Source of the DNA: an uncultured Ruminococcus sp.
GTDB taxonomy: Bacteria; Bacillota; Clostridia; Oscillospirales; Ruminococcaceae
Length of the DNA: 6,430 bases
Reading direction: 5' to 3'
NCBI GenBank assembly: GCA_947177345.1
Contig: CAMWUB010000083.1
Span: 1-6,430 of the forward strand
Made by a program: the position numbers and the translations under genes. Below the pieces are notes generated by a model that ran no database searches, was not told the origin of the DNA, and saw only the letters and a list, made by a program, of their open reading frames with translations. Position 1 is the first letter of the stretch, and each line of letters opens with the position of its first letter. Shown piece after piece: positions 1 through 5,260 of the stretch.

Positions 1-147
1 ACTGAAAACTTATAAAAAAGTTAAAAAATAAACTTTTATGTTTCATTTCTTTTTCAACGTGTCCGTTTTTGACAAAATCTACTTAGGTTTGGTATGACTC
101 TCCGAAGACGTAAATTTCCCGCTAACGTACGGGTATAAATCAAATTT
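1..147 (-). ncRNA. Probable element right end / omega-RNA scaffold region
   Basis: This segment directly follows the tnpB stop codon on the minus strand. In IS200/IS605 elements that is where the right end and the 3' scaffold of the TnpB guide RNA (omega-RNA) lie. A hairpin is visible at 118-133: a CCCG/CGGG stem, a bulged base, then a TA/TA extension with a small loop, a shape like the subterminal hairpins of this family. The following stretch, rich in AAATTTACG and CTTCGGAG (around 95-118), looks to me like right ends of clostridial tnpB elements, but this is from memory. If the scaffold ends near position 1, the guide would lie just outside the window. Whether it is still transcribed or processed cannot be told from sequence. 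Confidence 0.45.
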
Positions 148-701
148 TTAGGCGGTCAGTCCGTACCGCATTAAATTCAGGCTTGTTTGATAATCTCTGT
201 CAATTGTATTATGACATTCAGGACATACATAGACACGTTCTGAAAGTTTCAAATCTTCCATAACAATAAACTTTGGTTTTCGGTTTATGATTTCAGAAGT
301 GGTCTGATGCAAATAATTATGACGAATATTTGTCAGTCTGTGGGTAATTTTTAAAAGTTTTCTTTCACTTTTTACAATATTGCGTGTTTTACGGTAACAT
401 TCTCCTTTCTTATTTTTTAAATATTTTTTAGATATTCTGCAAGTTTTATCCAATTGAATTTCTGCTTGTTTCTTTTCTTACTTGTTGTAAGTTTTTCCAG
501 TTTTACGTGAGTTTCTGTAAATTCAATCTTAGCTGTATCAGCGTAAAAACTGGGTCTTAACTTTCTTCTGCTTTTGAATTTCGGAAATTCTGCAACGCCT
601 TTGAAGAAGTTCTGATATTCCTTTACTGCATCTTTTACTGCCTGTTTCGGAATATTGTTGCTGTAATCATTCAACCACTTATATTCTTCTTCCGATTTCA
701 T
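148..701 (-). pseudogene. tnpB: tnpB remnant, RNA-guided RuvC-type nuclease, multiply deleted and frameshifted
   Basis: Two overlapping minus-strand reading frames (417-701 and 148-453) together carry pieces of one TnpB protein of the IS200/IS605 family, normally about 370-400 residues. The first piece holds the typical early region (NWIKLAEY near its end, preceded by FKSRRKLRPSFY). The second holds SEIINRKPKFIVMEDL, with the second RuvC acidic residue (Glu of MEDL), then half a zinc finger (CPEC) and IDRDYQTSLN with the third RuvC Asp. Missing are about 60 N-terminal residues, the middle with the first RuvC Asp (a frameshift lies at 432-438), and the stretch between MEDL and KLSERVY with the first CxxC. 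An ATG at 699-701 with AAGGAGG 12 bases upstream would start the first piece. The product cannot be an active nuclease. Family assignment is firm. Confidence 0.88.
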
Positions 702-713
702 AACAGTTAAAAA

Positions 714-720
714 CCTCCTT
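714..720 (-). promoter_or_regulatory. Ribosome binding site of the tnpB remnant
   Basis: AAGGAGG on the minus strand, 12 bases before the ATG at 699-701. The spacing is a little long, but the match to the anti-Shine-Dalgarno sequence is full. The sequence at the start codon does not encode a normal TnpB N-terminus, so the site may be the native one, joined to an internal part of the gene by deletion. Confidence 0.6.
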
Positions 721-751
721 TTGATACGGCGAATGACTATACATTTACTAT

Positions 752-780
752 ATTATATCATAAGTTTTTTAATCTGTCAA
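752..780 (-). promoter_or_regulatory. Perfect-consensus sigma-A promoter reading into the tnpB remnant
   Basis: On the minus strand, TTGACA (775-780) and TATAAT (752-757) are separated by exactly 17 bases, and TGA directly before the -10 gives a TGN extended -10. Both hexamers match the consensus fully. Transcription would start near 745, about 45 bases before the tnpB-remnant start codon, and would run through the remnant into the putative omega-RNA segment at 1-147. Confidence 0.75.
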
Positions 781-801
781 AAACCTGCTCATAACAAAAT
801 T

Positions 802-829
802 AATCCCCTGTAGCTGAAGACAGGGGATT
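802..829 (-). terminator. Intrinsic terminator downstream of the three-gene operon
   Basis: A perfect 10-bp inverted repeat, AATCCCCTGT (802-811) and ACAGGGGATT (820-829), encloses an 8-base loop. It lies 15 bases past the stop codon of the ferredoxin-like gene. On the minus strand it is followed by AATTTTG; on the plus strand by TTATAATAT. It would end the operon transcript and separates that operon from the tnpB-remnant promoter only 22 bases further on. Confidence 0.8.
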
Positions 830-844
830 TTATAATATATATGA

Positions 845-1774
845 TTAAACAAGTTTTTTTATTTCTGCTATTTTCTTTTCAAGACAGGTTTTAAGATTTC
901 TGTTATAGGAATCAACAAGCCCCTTTATATAACTAAGTGCACCATCTTCTATATCACTCTTTGCGTATCTGAGGGCATTTCCTAAATCGTTTCCGAGTTC
1001 TCTTGAAGCATCACTGGCATTATAATTATATATTGATTTGCCTCTGTAGTCTTCCATATCGTCCCAGTCTATGTACGTTTTGTATTCGGAAGCACTATAA
1101 CTGAATTCTCTTTTTACGATTCCTATGAAGTTATCTCCAATTATCTCACCACGGTTAAGCATTTTCCATACAATATCGTTTGTATCGGGGTATATATCAA
1201 AGGAACAGAAATCTGAGGAAAGCTTTCCGGAACTAACCAGTACGGAAACAGCCTTTAAAACATCGGCTATCTTCTGGTTATTTTTTGAGTAAACACTTGT
1301 ACTGTCTGTAGTATAATAAGGTTTTATTTCAGTAACTCGGTAATCTGTTATTCTTTCAAGAATAAGATTATCAACCTGTGAATAACATCTACTTACAAAA
1401 GCATCATAACCTGCTCTTTCAGCCTGTGAGGAACTTCTATAACTATATCCGCTTACACCGGCACTCGGAACATATACATTTCTTGTATAAGCCTCATTGA
1501 AAGCAATGTCATTTCTTGTGACAGTTATTCCGGATTTTAAACTTTCAAGTTTACTTATATATTCCTGAATAGTCGTTTTAACATTTACTTCTGCACCGAG
1601 TTCAATAGCCTTTTCAGGACATGACCTGACAGCAGATAAAAGTTCTGCTGTTTCGTTGACACTCGAAGAAACAACTTTTACATTTCCGGCGGAATCTTCC
1701 GTAAAATATGCAGGACATTTTACAATACATACTCCACACTGATTACATTTTTCATTGATTTTAATCTTTTTCAT
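845..1774 (-). CDS. Ferredoxin-like [4Fe-4S] domain fused to an unrecognised C-terminal domain
   Basis: A 309-residue protein, last gene of the operon. Residues 1-60 read as a monocluster ferredoxin: CNQCGVCIVKCP (Cys10, 13, 16, with Cys20 before Pro) and a distant CPEKAIEL (Cys52). By analogy with single-cluster ferredoxins such as that of Thermotoga, Cys10/13/16/52 would hold one [4Fe-4S] cluster. The remaining 250 or so residues, rich in Tyr, Ser and Asp, match no family I recognise; the last 40 residues form a Lys-rich helix. No signal peptide or membrane span is seen, so it should be cytoplasmic. I chose ATG at 1774: GAGGTG (1781-1786) lies 6 bases upstream. A GTG at 1781-1783 would add three residues but falls inside that site. 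The TGA of the preceding gene overlaps the same site, so translation is probably coupled. An electron-transfer or redox-sensing role is inferred from the domain only. Confidence 0.85.
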   Translation of the reverse strand: MKKIKINEKCNQCGVCIVKCPAYFTEDSAGNVKVVSSSVNETAELLSAVRSCPEKAIELGAEVNVKTTIQEYISKLESLKSGITVTRNDIAFNEAYTRNVYVPSAGVSGYSYRSSSQAERAGYDAFVSRCYSQVDNLILERITDYRVTEIKPYYTTDSTSVYSKNNQKIADVLKAVSVLVSSGKLSSDFCSFDIYPDTNDIVWKMLNRGEIIGDNFIGIVKREFSYSASEYKTYIDWDDMEDYRGKSIYNYNASDASRELGNDLGNALRYAKSDIEDGALSYIKGLVDSYNRNLKTCLEKKIAEIKKLV

Positions 1775-1784
1775 TTCAAACACC

Positions 1785-2591
1785 TCATTGATTTATTATT
1801 TCGTTGATTCTGGTGAGATAATCTTCACCGGTCTGAATCATTTCAACTGCTTTCTGAGCTATTTCGCCGTTCTCGTCGAGTACGGGAATATCAAGTAATT
1901 TAGTTATTGCAACTGCAAAATTTACGCACATCATGAGTACGGTTTTATCGTGTTCGCTGTATTTCCGTATATCAAGACCGTTATTTCCGATTATTTTTTC
2001 TGATTCGGAAATTATACCTATAAACATAGCGTTCATATTCATGAGAAGTCTTGCTATTCTGTCGGAACGTTCAGTTATAGCGTCGTATACTTCCGCAATA
2101 GACATAGCCTGTGAATACACTGCATTTGAAGCACTTAACTGACTTCTTGCGGCGGAAAGATTACGTTTTGAATCCTCAACCATCATACCGGAAAATCCTT
2201 TAAAGATTATTCCTGTAATAAGTTCCTTGTCTGTGAAATCCTTTTTTGCGACAACTGAAATTGACTGCAACATACCGGATTTTTCAGCATCACTGAACGG
2301 AATCATTTCAAAATTTCTGTCTTTCTGCTGAATGTTTATTTTCTGAATCTGTCCGTATACCTCAACGAACATAGGCAGACTTGAATTTATTATAGCCTTT
2401 TTCTTTTTAGCGACGTTTTCAAGACGCTTGTCTGCAAGATTACGCTTCTGAGCAACTAACTGCTGTGCCTCGTACTCTCTTGTAAAGGCTTTACTATATT
2501 TAGCTGTTGCTTCAGCGTCCATTTTTAAAGACTTGTTACCGTCATAAAACATCTTGCCTATTGCCCCACCTATTGCCATTTCAATAAGCAT
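1785..2591 (-). CDS. Helical protein of unknown family with short hydrophobic N-terminus
   Basis: A 268-residue protein, middle gene of the operon. Residues 2-16 (LIEMAIGGAIGKMFY) are hydrophobic and Gly-rich and could be a short membrane-associated helix, although they are short for a full span. Residues from about 25 to 70 are strongly helical and charged (EYEAQQLVAQKRNLADKRLE), a likely coiled coil. A second long helical region covers about 140-200 (DSKRNLSAARSQLSASN, then DAITERSDRIARLLMNMNAM). The C-terminus carries ITKLLDIPVLDENGEI. I recall similar hypothetical proteins in other bacteria but cannot name the family. The start is set by AGGAGGTG (2597-2604), which overlaps the TAG stop of the upstream gene, giving tight coupling. 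A structural or scaffold role beside the HNH-like and ferredoxin-like partners would fit but is not shown. Confidence 0.85.
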   Translation of the reverse strand: MLIEMAIGGAIGKMFYDGNKSLKMDAEATAKYSKAFTREYEAQQLVAQKRNLADKRLENVAKKKKAIINSSLPMFVEVYGQIQKINIQQKDRNFEMIPFSDAEKSGMLQSISVVAKKDFTDKELITGIIFKGFSGMMVEDSKRNLSAARSQLSASNAVYSQAMSIAEVYDAITERSDRIARLLMNMNAMFIGIISESEKIIGNNGLDIRKYSEHDKTVLMMCVNFAVAITKLLDIPVLDENGEIAQKAVEMIQTGEDYLTRINEIINQ

Positions 2592-2602
2592 TATAACACC
2601 TC

Positions 2603-3874
2603 CTAAAAACTTAATTTCAAAGTCATATCAAGCTGATTTTCCCATTCATTGAGTGAATGAAATTCAGCTTTTTCGCCACATAGTGAAAGAACTTTATCAA
2701 GACCGGCAACCATGCCCTCAAGGTTGAATGAATCTTCAGATGATGACATAATAAGCTGTCTGAAAGCATCTTCAACAGTGGAATCCCATTTATCAAGGTC
2801 TTTCTGTACCAGTTCATGAAACTTTATACGCTGATATTCCATTTCAGCGACGGCTTCACGTGAAATTTTTTTAATAACGGCTTCATTTAAAAGATAGCTG
2901 TTAAGACTTCTGTTTGTCTGATTAATCATATCGGCAACCTTTACTGCAATATTCATTATGACAGGAGCTAAAAACGGTACAGAAGTACTTACTACTGCTG
3001 ATATTCCGACTGCCAAGCCGTTCAGTAATATTTCACCTGCAAACTGTTCATCCGTTATTTCACCGTTGATATACTTCAGCGTTGAATCCCCGATAGCTGT
3101 TCCCAGTACAAGAATCTGTCCGATACCGTTCTGTGCAACAATACTACTGAGTAATTTATTACCGCTTTCTGCAAGAATCTGTTCAGCGTTCTGTGCAAGA
3201 AAATTACGGAGATGTTCCATTACCTGCTGTTTACCGCCCTCAATAGCAGTATCAATAACAGCTTCACCGGCATAATCAAGAGTATCTTCGAGTGATTCGC
3301 CTTCAATAAGAAGTTTATTAAGACTTTCAGTGATTATATTCATTGCCGAACCTTTAACCGATTCAACTGCACCCTCTGTGAATTTTCCGGCTACATTCTG
3401 AGCAGTTTTCTGAGCAAATTTTCCGTGCATAACAGCATGGTCTGCGAATGTTGCTGAATTATCTGCACTTTTCGAGGCGTTTTCACTTTTCGACAATATC
3501 TGAAAATTTTCCGGAGTATTAGCAATTTCTTTCAAATCGGAATCCGAAAGAAAAGGATTATTTTTAGCATGACTATGTAATGATTTAAGTGAAATTTTAT
3601 GGTCAGTTTCAGCGGTATGCCTGGCCCATGCAGTAGAAATATTTTCACCGTCTGCATTTTTCATATGATACTTATTCTTTGCTGATTGCGAATCTCTGTG
3701 TATAACTGTACCTTTGCTATCGGTTATGGTTTTATTTTCGCCGAATACATAATCTTTATAATTTTCCTTGGCTTTTTTATCGTCCCATAAATTACGATTT
3801 CCGGTATATTCCCTTGTGATACCTGAATCACTGTTTTTTCTATCCTCGTCAGTCATATCATCATCTGCTTTCAT
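2603..3874 (-). CDS. HNH-endonuclease-like protein with hydrophobic central/C-terminal region
   Basis: A 423-residue protein, first gene of the operon. Residues about 85-136 look like an HNH-type nuclease fold: ETDHKISLK gives Asp91-His92, followed by ANTPENFQIL (Asn123) and KSENASK (Asn132, Lys135). This is the DH...N...NxxK order seen in HNH domains, so the metal and general-base positions appear intact. A helical linker follows. Residues 245-320 hold two hydrophobic stretches (about 250-262 and 282-314) around an acidic GEITDEQFAGE motif, suggesting membrane contact or a glycine-zipper-like region. The last 100 residues are helical. No signal peptide is seen. The ATG at 3874 has no visible Shine-Dalgarno sequence, and a stop codon lies five codons upstream, so the start cannot move far up; ATG at 3856 is an alternative. 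A toxic or defensive nuclease is a plausible but unproven role. Confidence 0.8.
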   Translation of the reverse strand: MKADDDMTDEDRKNSDSGITREYTGNRNLWDDKKAKENYKDYVFGENKTITDSKGTVIHRDSQSAKNKYHMKNADGENISTAWARHTAETDHKISLKSLHSHAKNNPFLSDSDLKEIANTPENFQILSKSENASKSADNSATFADHAVMHGKFAQKTAQNVAGKFTEGAVESVKGSAMNIITESLNKLLIEGESLEDTLDYAGEAVIDTAIEGGKQQVMEHLRNFLAQNAEQILAESGNKLLSSIVAQNGIGQILVLGTAIGDSTLKYINGEITDEQFAGEILLNGLAVGISAVVSTSVPFLAPVIMNIAVKVADMINQTNRSLNSYLLNEAVIKKISREAVAEMEYQRIKFHELVQKDLDKWDSTVEDAFRQLIMSSSEDSFNLEGMVAGLDKVLSLCGEKAEFHSLNEWENQLDMTLKLSF

Positions 3875-3908
3875 ATCATTATTTTTTAATCAGGATAAGC
3901 TTATAAAA

Positions 3909-3937
3909 ATTGTATCATAATATTCATAATATGTCAA
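3909..3937 (-). promoter_or_regulatory. Near-consensus promoter of the three-gene operon
   Basis: On the minus strand, TTGACA (3932-3937) and TACAAT (3909-3914) are 17 bases apart, with TGA before the -10 as an extended element. Only one base differs from consensus. Transcription would start near 3902, giving a leader of about 28 bases before the ATG at 3874 that lacks any ribosome binding site. The spacer is filled by a tandem repeat (3915-3932). Confidence 0.75.
3915..3932. repeat. Perfect tandem 9-bp direct repeat in the operon promoter spacer
   Basis: TCATAATAT occurs twice back to back (3915-3923 and 3924-3932), exactly covering the spacer between the -10 and -35 of the minus-strand promoter. 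A protein bound here would block RNA polymerase directly. The divergently transcribed Xre-family gene is the obvious candidate binder, although Xre proteins more often use inverted repeats; the centre ATATT-cat-AATAT (3920-3932) is also a short inverted repeat. Confidence 0.5.
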
Positions 3938-3958
3938 CCCTAAAGGCAAAATAAAATT

Positions 3959-3972
3959 ATCTCTTAAGGGAT
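3959..3972. promoter_or_regulatory. Operator-like imperfect palindrome upstream of xre
   Basis: ATCTCTTAAGGGAT is a 14-base palindrome with a single mismatched pair. It lies between the operon promoter and the -10 box of the xre gene, about 29 bases before the latter. It is a possible site for the Xre protein acting on its own gene; no second copy was noticed in the window, so the call is weak. Confidence 0.25.
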
Positions 3973-4000
3973 TTGAAGATATATTCCAAAAACAGTAAAA

Positions 4001-4006
4001 TATAAT
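4001..4006 (+). promoter_or_regulatory. -10 box of the xre promoter
   Basis: TATAAT lies 33 bases before the xre start codon. No good -35 hexamer is found at 16-18 bases; the nearest, TTGAAG (3973-3978), is 22 bases away. This suggests a weak or factor-dependent promoter, which would be usual for a self-regulating repressor. Confidence 0.45.
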
Positions 4007-4039
4007 AAATACTGCCTTCAGGAAAGAAAAGAGGTAATT

Positions 4040-4396
4040 ATGAAAGAAAATCGCCAGACTATATCAAGTATTATCGGTGAACGTATCCGCAGATTCCGTA
4101 TGCAACAGAAACTTACACAGGAAGAACTTGCATTCAATTCTGAACTGCATTCTGCATATATCGGAAAAGTGGAACGTGGTGAAAAATGTCCTACTATAGA
4201 AACACTTTACAAAATCGCTAACGGTCTGAAAATACCACTTCATAAGTTAACGAATATATCATCAGGAACTGAAACGGAAAAAAATGATGCAATGCATCGT
4301 ATACAGGAATCTCTTGACGGACTAAGCACTGAAGAAATGTTGAAAATCGCTCAGATAGTGGAGCAGGTAGCAGAACTTATGCATAACCATTCCTGA
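4040..4396 (+). CDS. Xre-family helix-turn-helix transcriptional regulator
   Basis: A 118-residue DNA-binding protein. Residues 12-70 form a classical Cro/C1-type HTH domain: IGERIRRFRMQQKLTQEELA, with the second helix at about 26-33 and the recognition helix around HSAYIGKVERGEK (37-49), followed by PTIETLYKIANGLKIPLHKL. The remaining 45 residues include a short helix (LSTEEMLKIAQIVEQVAELM) that may serve for dimer formation. The start is set by an AGAGG site (4030-4034) five bases before the ATG. The gene is divergent from the three-gene operon, with 165 bases between the start codons, so a role as its repressor, and of its own gene, is likely by position. Its 3' end overlaps the convergent small gene by 20 bases. 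Family assignment is firm; the targets are inferred. Confidence 0.93.
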   Translation: MKENRQTISSIIGERIRRFRMQQKLTQEELAFNSELHSAYIGKVERGEKCPTIETLYKIANGLKIPLHKLTNISSGTETEKNDAMHRIQESLDGLSTEEMLKIAQIVEQVAELMHNHS

Positions 4397-4625
4397 TAGT
4401 TTCTTCCGAATCCTCATACTTAAAGCCGAAAATATCATAAAGACGTATAAGAAGCAGAGCATTATTTTCAGGAATATTTCTTAACTGTTCTGCTTTTTCG
4501 GGTTCTCCTATTTTATCAAGAAATATTTCAAGTTCGCCGTTATAGTAACTGTAAATCAGTTCTTCCATGCTGAAACATCTCTGAAAATCCATAAGATTTT
4601 CAATATATTCACCATTCATTAACAT
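4377..4625 (-). CDS. Small acidic protein of unknown function (82 residues)
   Basis: An 82-residue acidic protein with no signal peptide or membrane span. The core reads MDFQRCFSMEELIYSYYNGELEIFLDKIGEPEKAE in two helical pieces, then LLLIRLYDIFGF. The pattern of a helix with EELI.YY.nGeLe.fL and a following A..L..I resembles small helical modules seen in various clostridial accessory proteins, but I cannot name a family. The start is well supported: AGGAGGTG (4631-4638) lies at good spacing before the ATG at 4625, and a promoter sits just above. It is transcribed towards xre and the two coding ends overlap by 20 bases, so mutual transcriptional interference is possible. It has no partner gene on its own strand within reach, as a terminator separates it from the toxin-immunity pair. 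Confidence 0.78.
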   Translation of the reverse strand: MLMNGEYIENLMDFQRCFSMEELIYSYYNGELEIFLDKIGEPEKAEQLRNIPENNALLLIRLYDIFGFKYEDSEETIRNGYA

Positions 4626-4644
4626 GTTCCCACCTCCTGAAAAG

Positions 4645-4673
4645 ATAATACCATAAAAAACAGAATAAGTAAA
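4645..4673 (-). promoter_or_regulatory. Promoter of the 82-residue protein gene
   Basis: On the minus strand, TTTACT (4668-4673) and TATTAT (4645-4650) are 17 bases apart, with TGG before the -10 as an extended element. Transcription would begin near 4638, right at the ribosome binding site AGGAGGTG (4631-4638), leaving a leader of only about 13 bases. Confidence 0.55.
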
Positions 4674-4676
4674 TAC

Positions 4677-4717
4677 AAAACAGTTCCTGAAAAATTAAAA
4701 AATTCAGGAACTGTTTT
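4677..4717 (-). terminator. Strong intrinsic terminator after the toxin-immunity operon
   Basis: A perfect 15-bp inverted repeat, AAAACAGTTCCTGAA (4677-4691) and TTCAGGAACTGTTTT (4703-4717), encloses an 11-base A-rich loop. On the minus strand the stem ends in TTTT and runs into GTATTT. It ends transcription from the toxin and immunity genes and insulates the small gene at 4377-4625. The symmetric A/T flanks would let it work on both strands. Confidence 0.85.
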
Positions 4718-4763
4718 ATATTGACATTAATAAAAATATACAGGAAATTAATTATTTTAATTT

Positions 4764-4880
4764 TTATAATTTAATTTTGCCCTGTACTTCAAAGATTATA
4801 TTTACAGCCTGCTCAACAGTCTTATCCGGAAGCAAGAAGCAATCAGCATCAATTTATCTGAAAATTCAGTTTTGATATTA
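4764..4880 (-). pseudogene. Frameshifted C-terminal scrap of an unidentified gene, possibly an old immunity gene
   Basis: Between the immunity gene and the terminator the minus strand still reads as protein. One frame gives NIKTEFSDK (up to about 4854); the next gives IDADCFLLPDKTVEQAVNII and on to a TAA at 4764-4766. Adding one A in the short A run near 4853-4855 would join them into one natural-looking sequence. No start codon with a ribosome binding site is present, and the 5' part is missing. The tail (hydrophobic strand, LPDKTVEQA helix, short Lys-rich end) resembles C-termini of some immunity proteins, which fits its place behind a toxin-immunity pair, but no family can be named. Confidence 0.4.
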
Positions 4881-5258
4881 TTATTCAAGATATTTCTTCT
4901 TCCATTCTATAAAGTGTTCAATAATATTGCCTGAAACATCATTGTAATCGTATTCCACTGAAAATTTACCGTCTGAACTTACTTTCATAGTCATGACATA
5001 CCATTTCTGTTCTTTTGATAACTTACGGCGTTCAGGGTATATTTCCCTGTCAATTTCAGAACAGACATTATTAATCAAATCATTTGAAACTTCAGGCATA
5101 TCAAAGTAATCAATATACTTACCATTTCCGTTATCAACATAACAGGCTATACTATAACTGATTTTATCATATTGTACATAAAGAACAATCTTATTCCAGT
5201 TTTCAGGAAGTATTTTTTCAATTATCGAAAAAATATTCTGATATGAAATATCATTCAT
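4881..5258 (-). CDS. YezG/EsaG-like (DUF600) immunity protein
   Basis: A 125-residue cytoplasmic protein directly behind the nuclease toxin gene. Its sequence follows the pattern of the YezG/EsaG immunity family (DUF600): an N-terminal helix, ILPENWNKIVLYVQY, an alternating strand region with YSIACYVDNGNGKYIDYFD, a helix ending in REIYPERRKL, then KWYVMTMKVSSDGKFSVEYD and YNDVSG. In the family, EsaG binds and blocks the EsaD nuclease in the producing cell; the same role is expected here. I chose ATG at 5258, which has GAAAGAG (5269-5275) about ten bases upstream. A TTG at 5262-5264, overlapping the toxin stop codon, would add two residues. Either way the two genes are essentially contiguous, so toxin and protector are made from one transcript. 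Family call from pattern memory, supported by the neighbour. Confidence 0.8.
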   Translation of the reverse strand: MNDISYQNIFSIIEKILPENWNKIVLYVQYDKISYSIACYVDNGNGKYIDYFDMPEVSNDLINNVCSEIDREIYPERRKLSKEQKWYVMTMKVSSDGKFSVEYDYNDVSGNIIEHFIEWKKKYLE

Positions 5259-5260
5259 TA

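Larger units (their letters stand above)
1..780 (-). mobile_element. Degraded IS200/IS605-family (tnpB-only, IS1341-like) element remnant
   Basis: The stretch holds the parts of a tnpB-only element in the expected order on the minus strand: promoter (752-780), ribosome binding site (714-720), broken tnpB (148-701), then a structured right-end segment (1-147). There is no tnpA-like Y1 transposase in the window, so this copy could only be moved in trans, if at all. The left boundary is not visible as a sharp site; it should lie between the promoter and the terminator hairpin at 802-829. The right boundary is near or beyond position 1. Elements of this family make no target duplication, so the ends cannot be fixed from repeats. 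The family call rests on the tnpB protein remains and is firm; the exact limits are a guess. Confidence 0.7.

Noticed and set aside
148..701. Reading the tnpB remnant as a TnpB-derived regulator that lost nuclease activity
   Set aside because: Such regulators are near full length with an intact guide-binding fold; this gene is frameshifted and lacks large structural parts.
1775..1783. GTG at 1781-1783 as start of the ferredoxin-like protein
   Set aside because: The GTG is part of the GAGGTG ribosome binding site that serves the ATG at 1774.
1933..2142. Plus-strand open frame of 69 codons inside the middle operon gene
   Set aside because: It lies wholly opposite a well-supported gene, has no ribosome binding site and an unnatural composition.
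2623..2817. Minus-strand open frame of 64 codons in another phase of the HNH-like gene
   Set aside because: It is a shadow of the real gene in the same strand with no start signal.
2958..3275. Plus-strand open frame of 105 codons inside the HNH-like gene
   Set aside because: It is rich in Ser, Pro, Ile and Cys, as expected for the complement of a helical protein, and has no ribosome binding site or domain.
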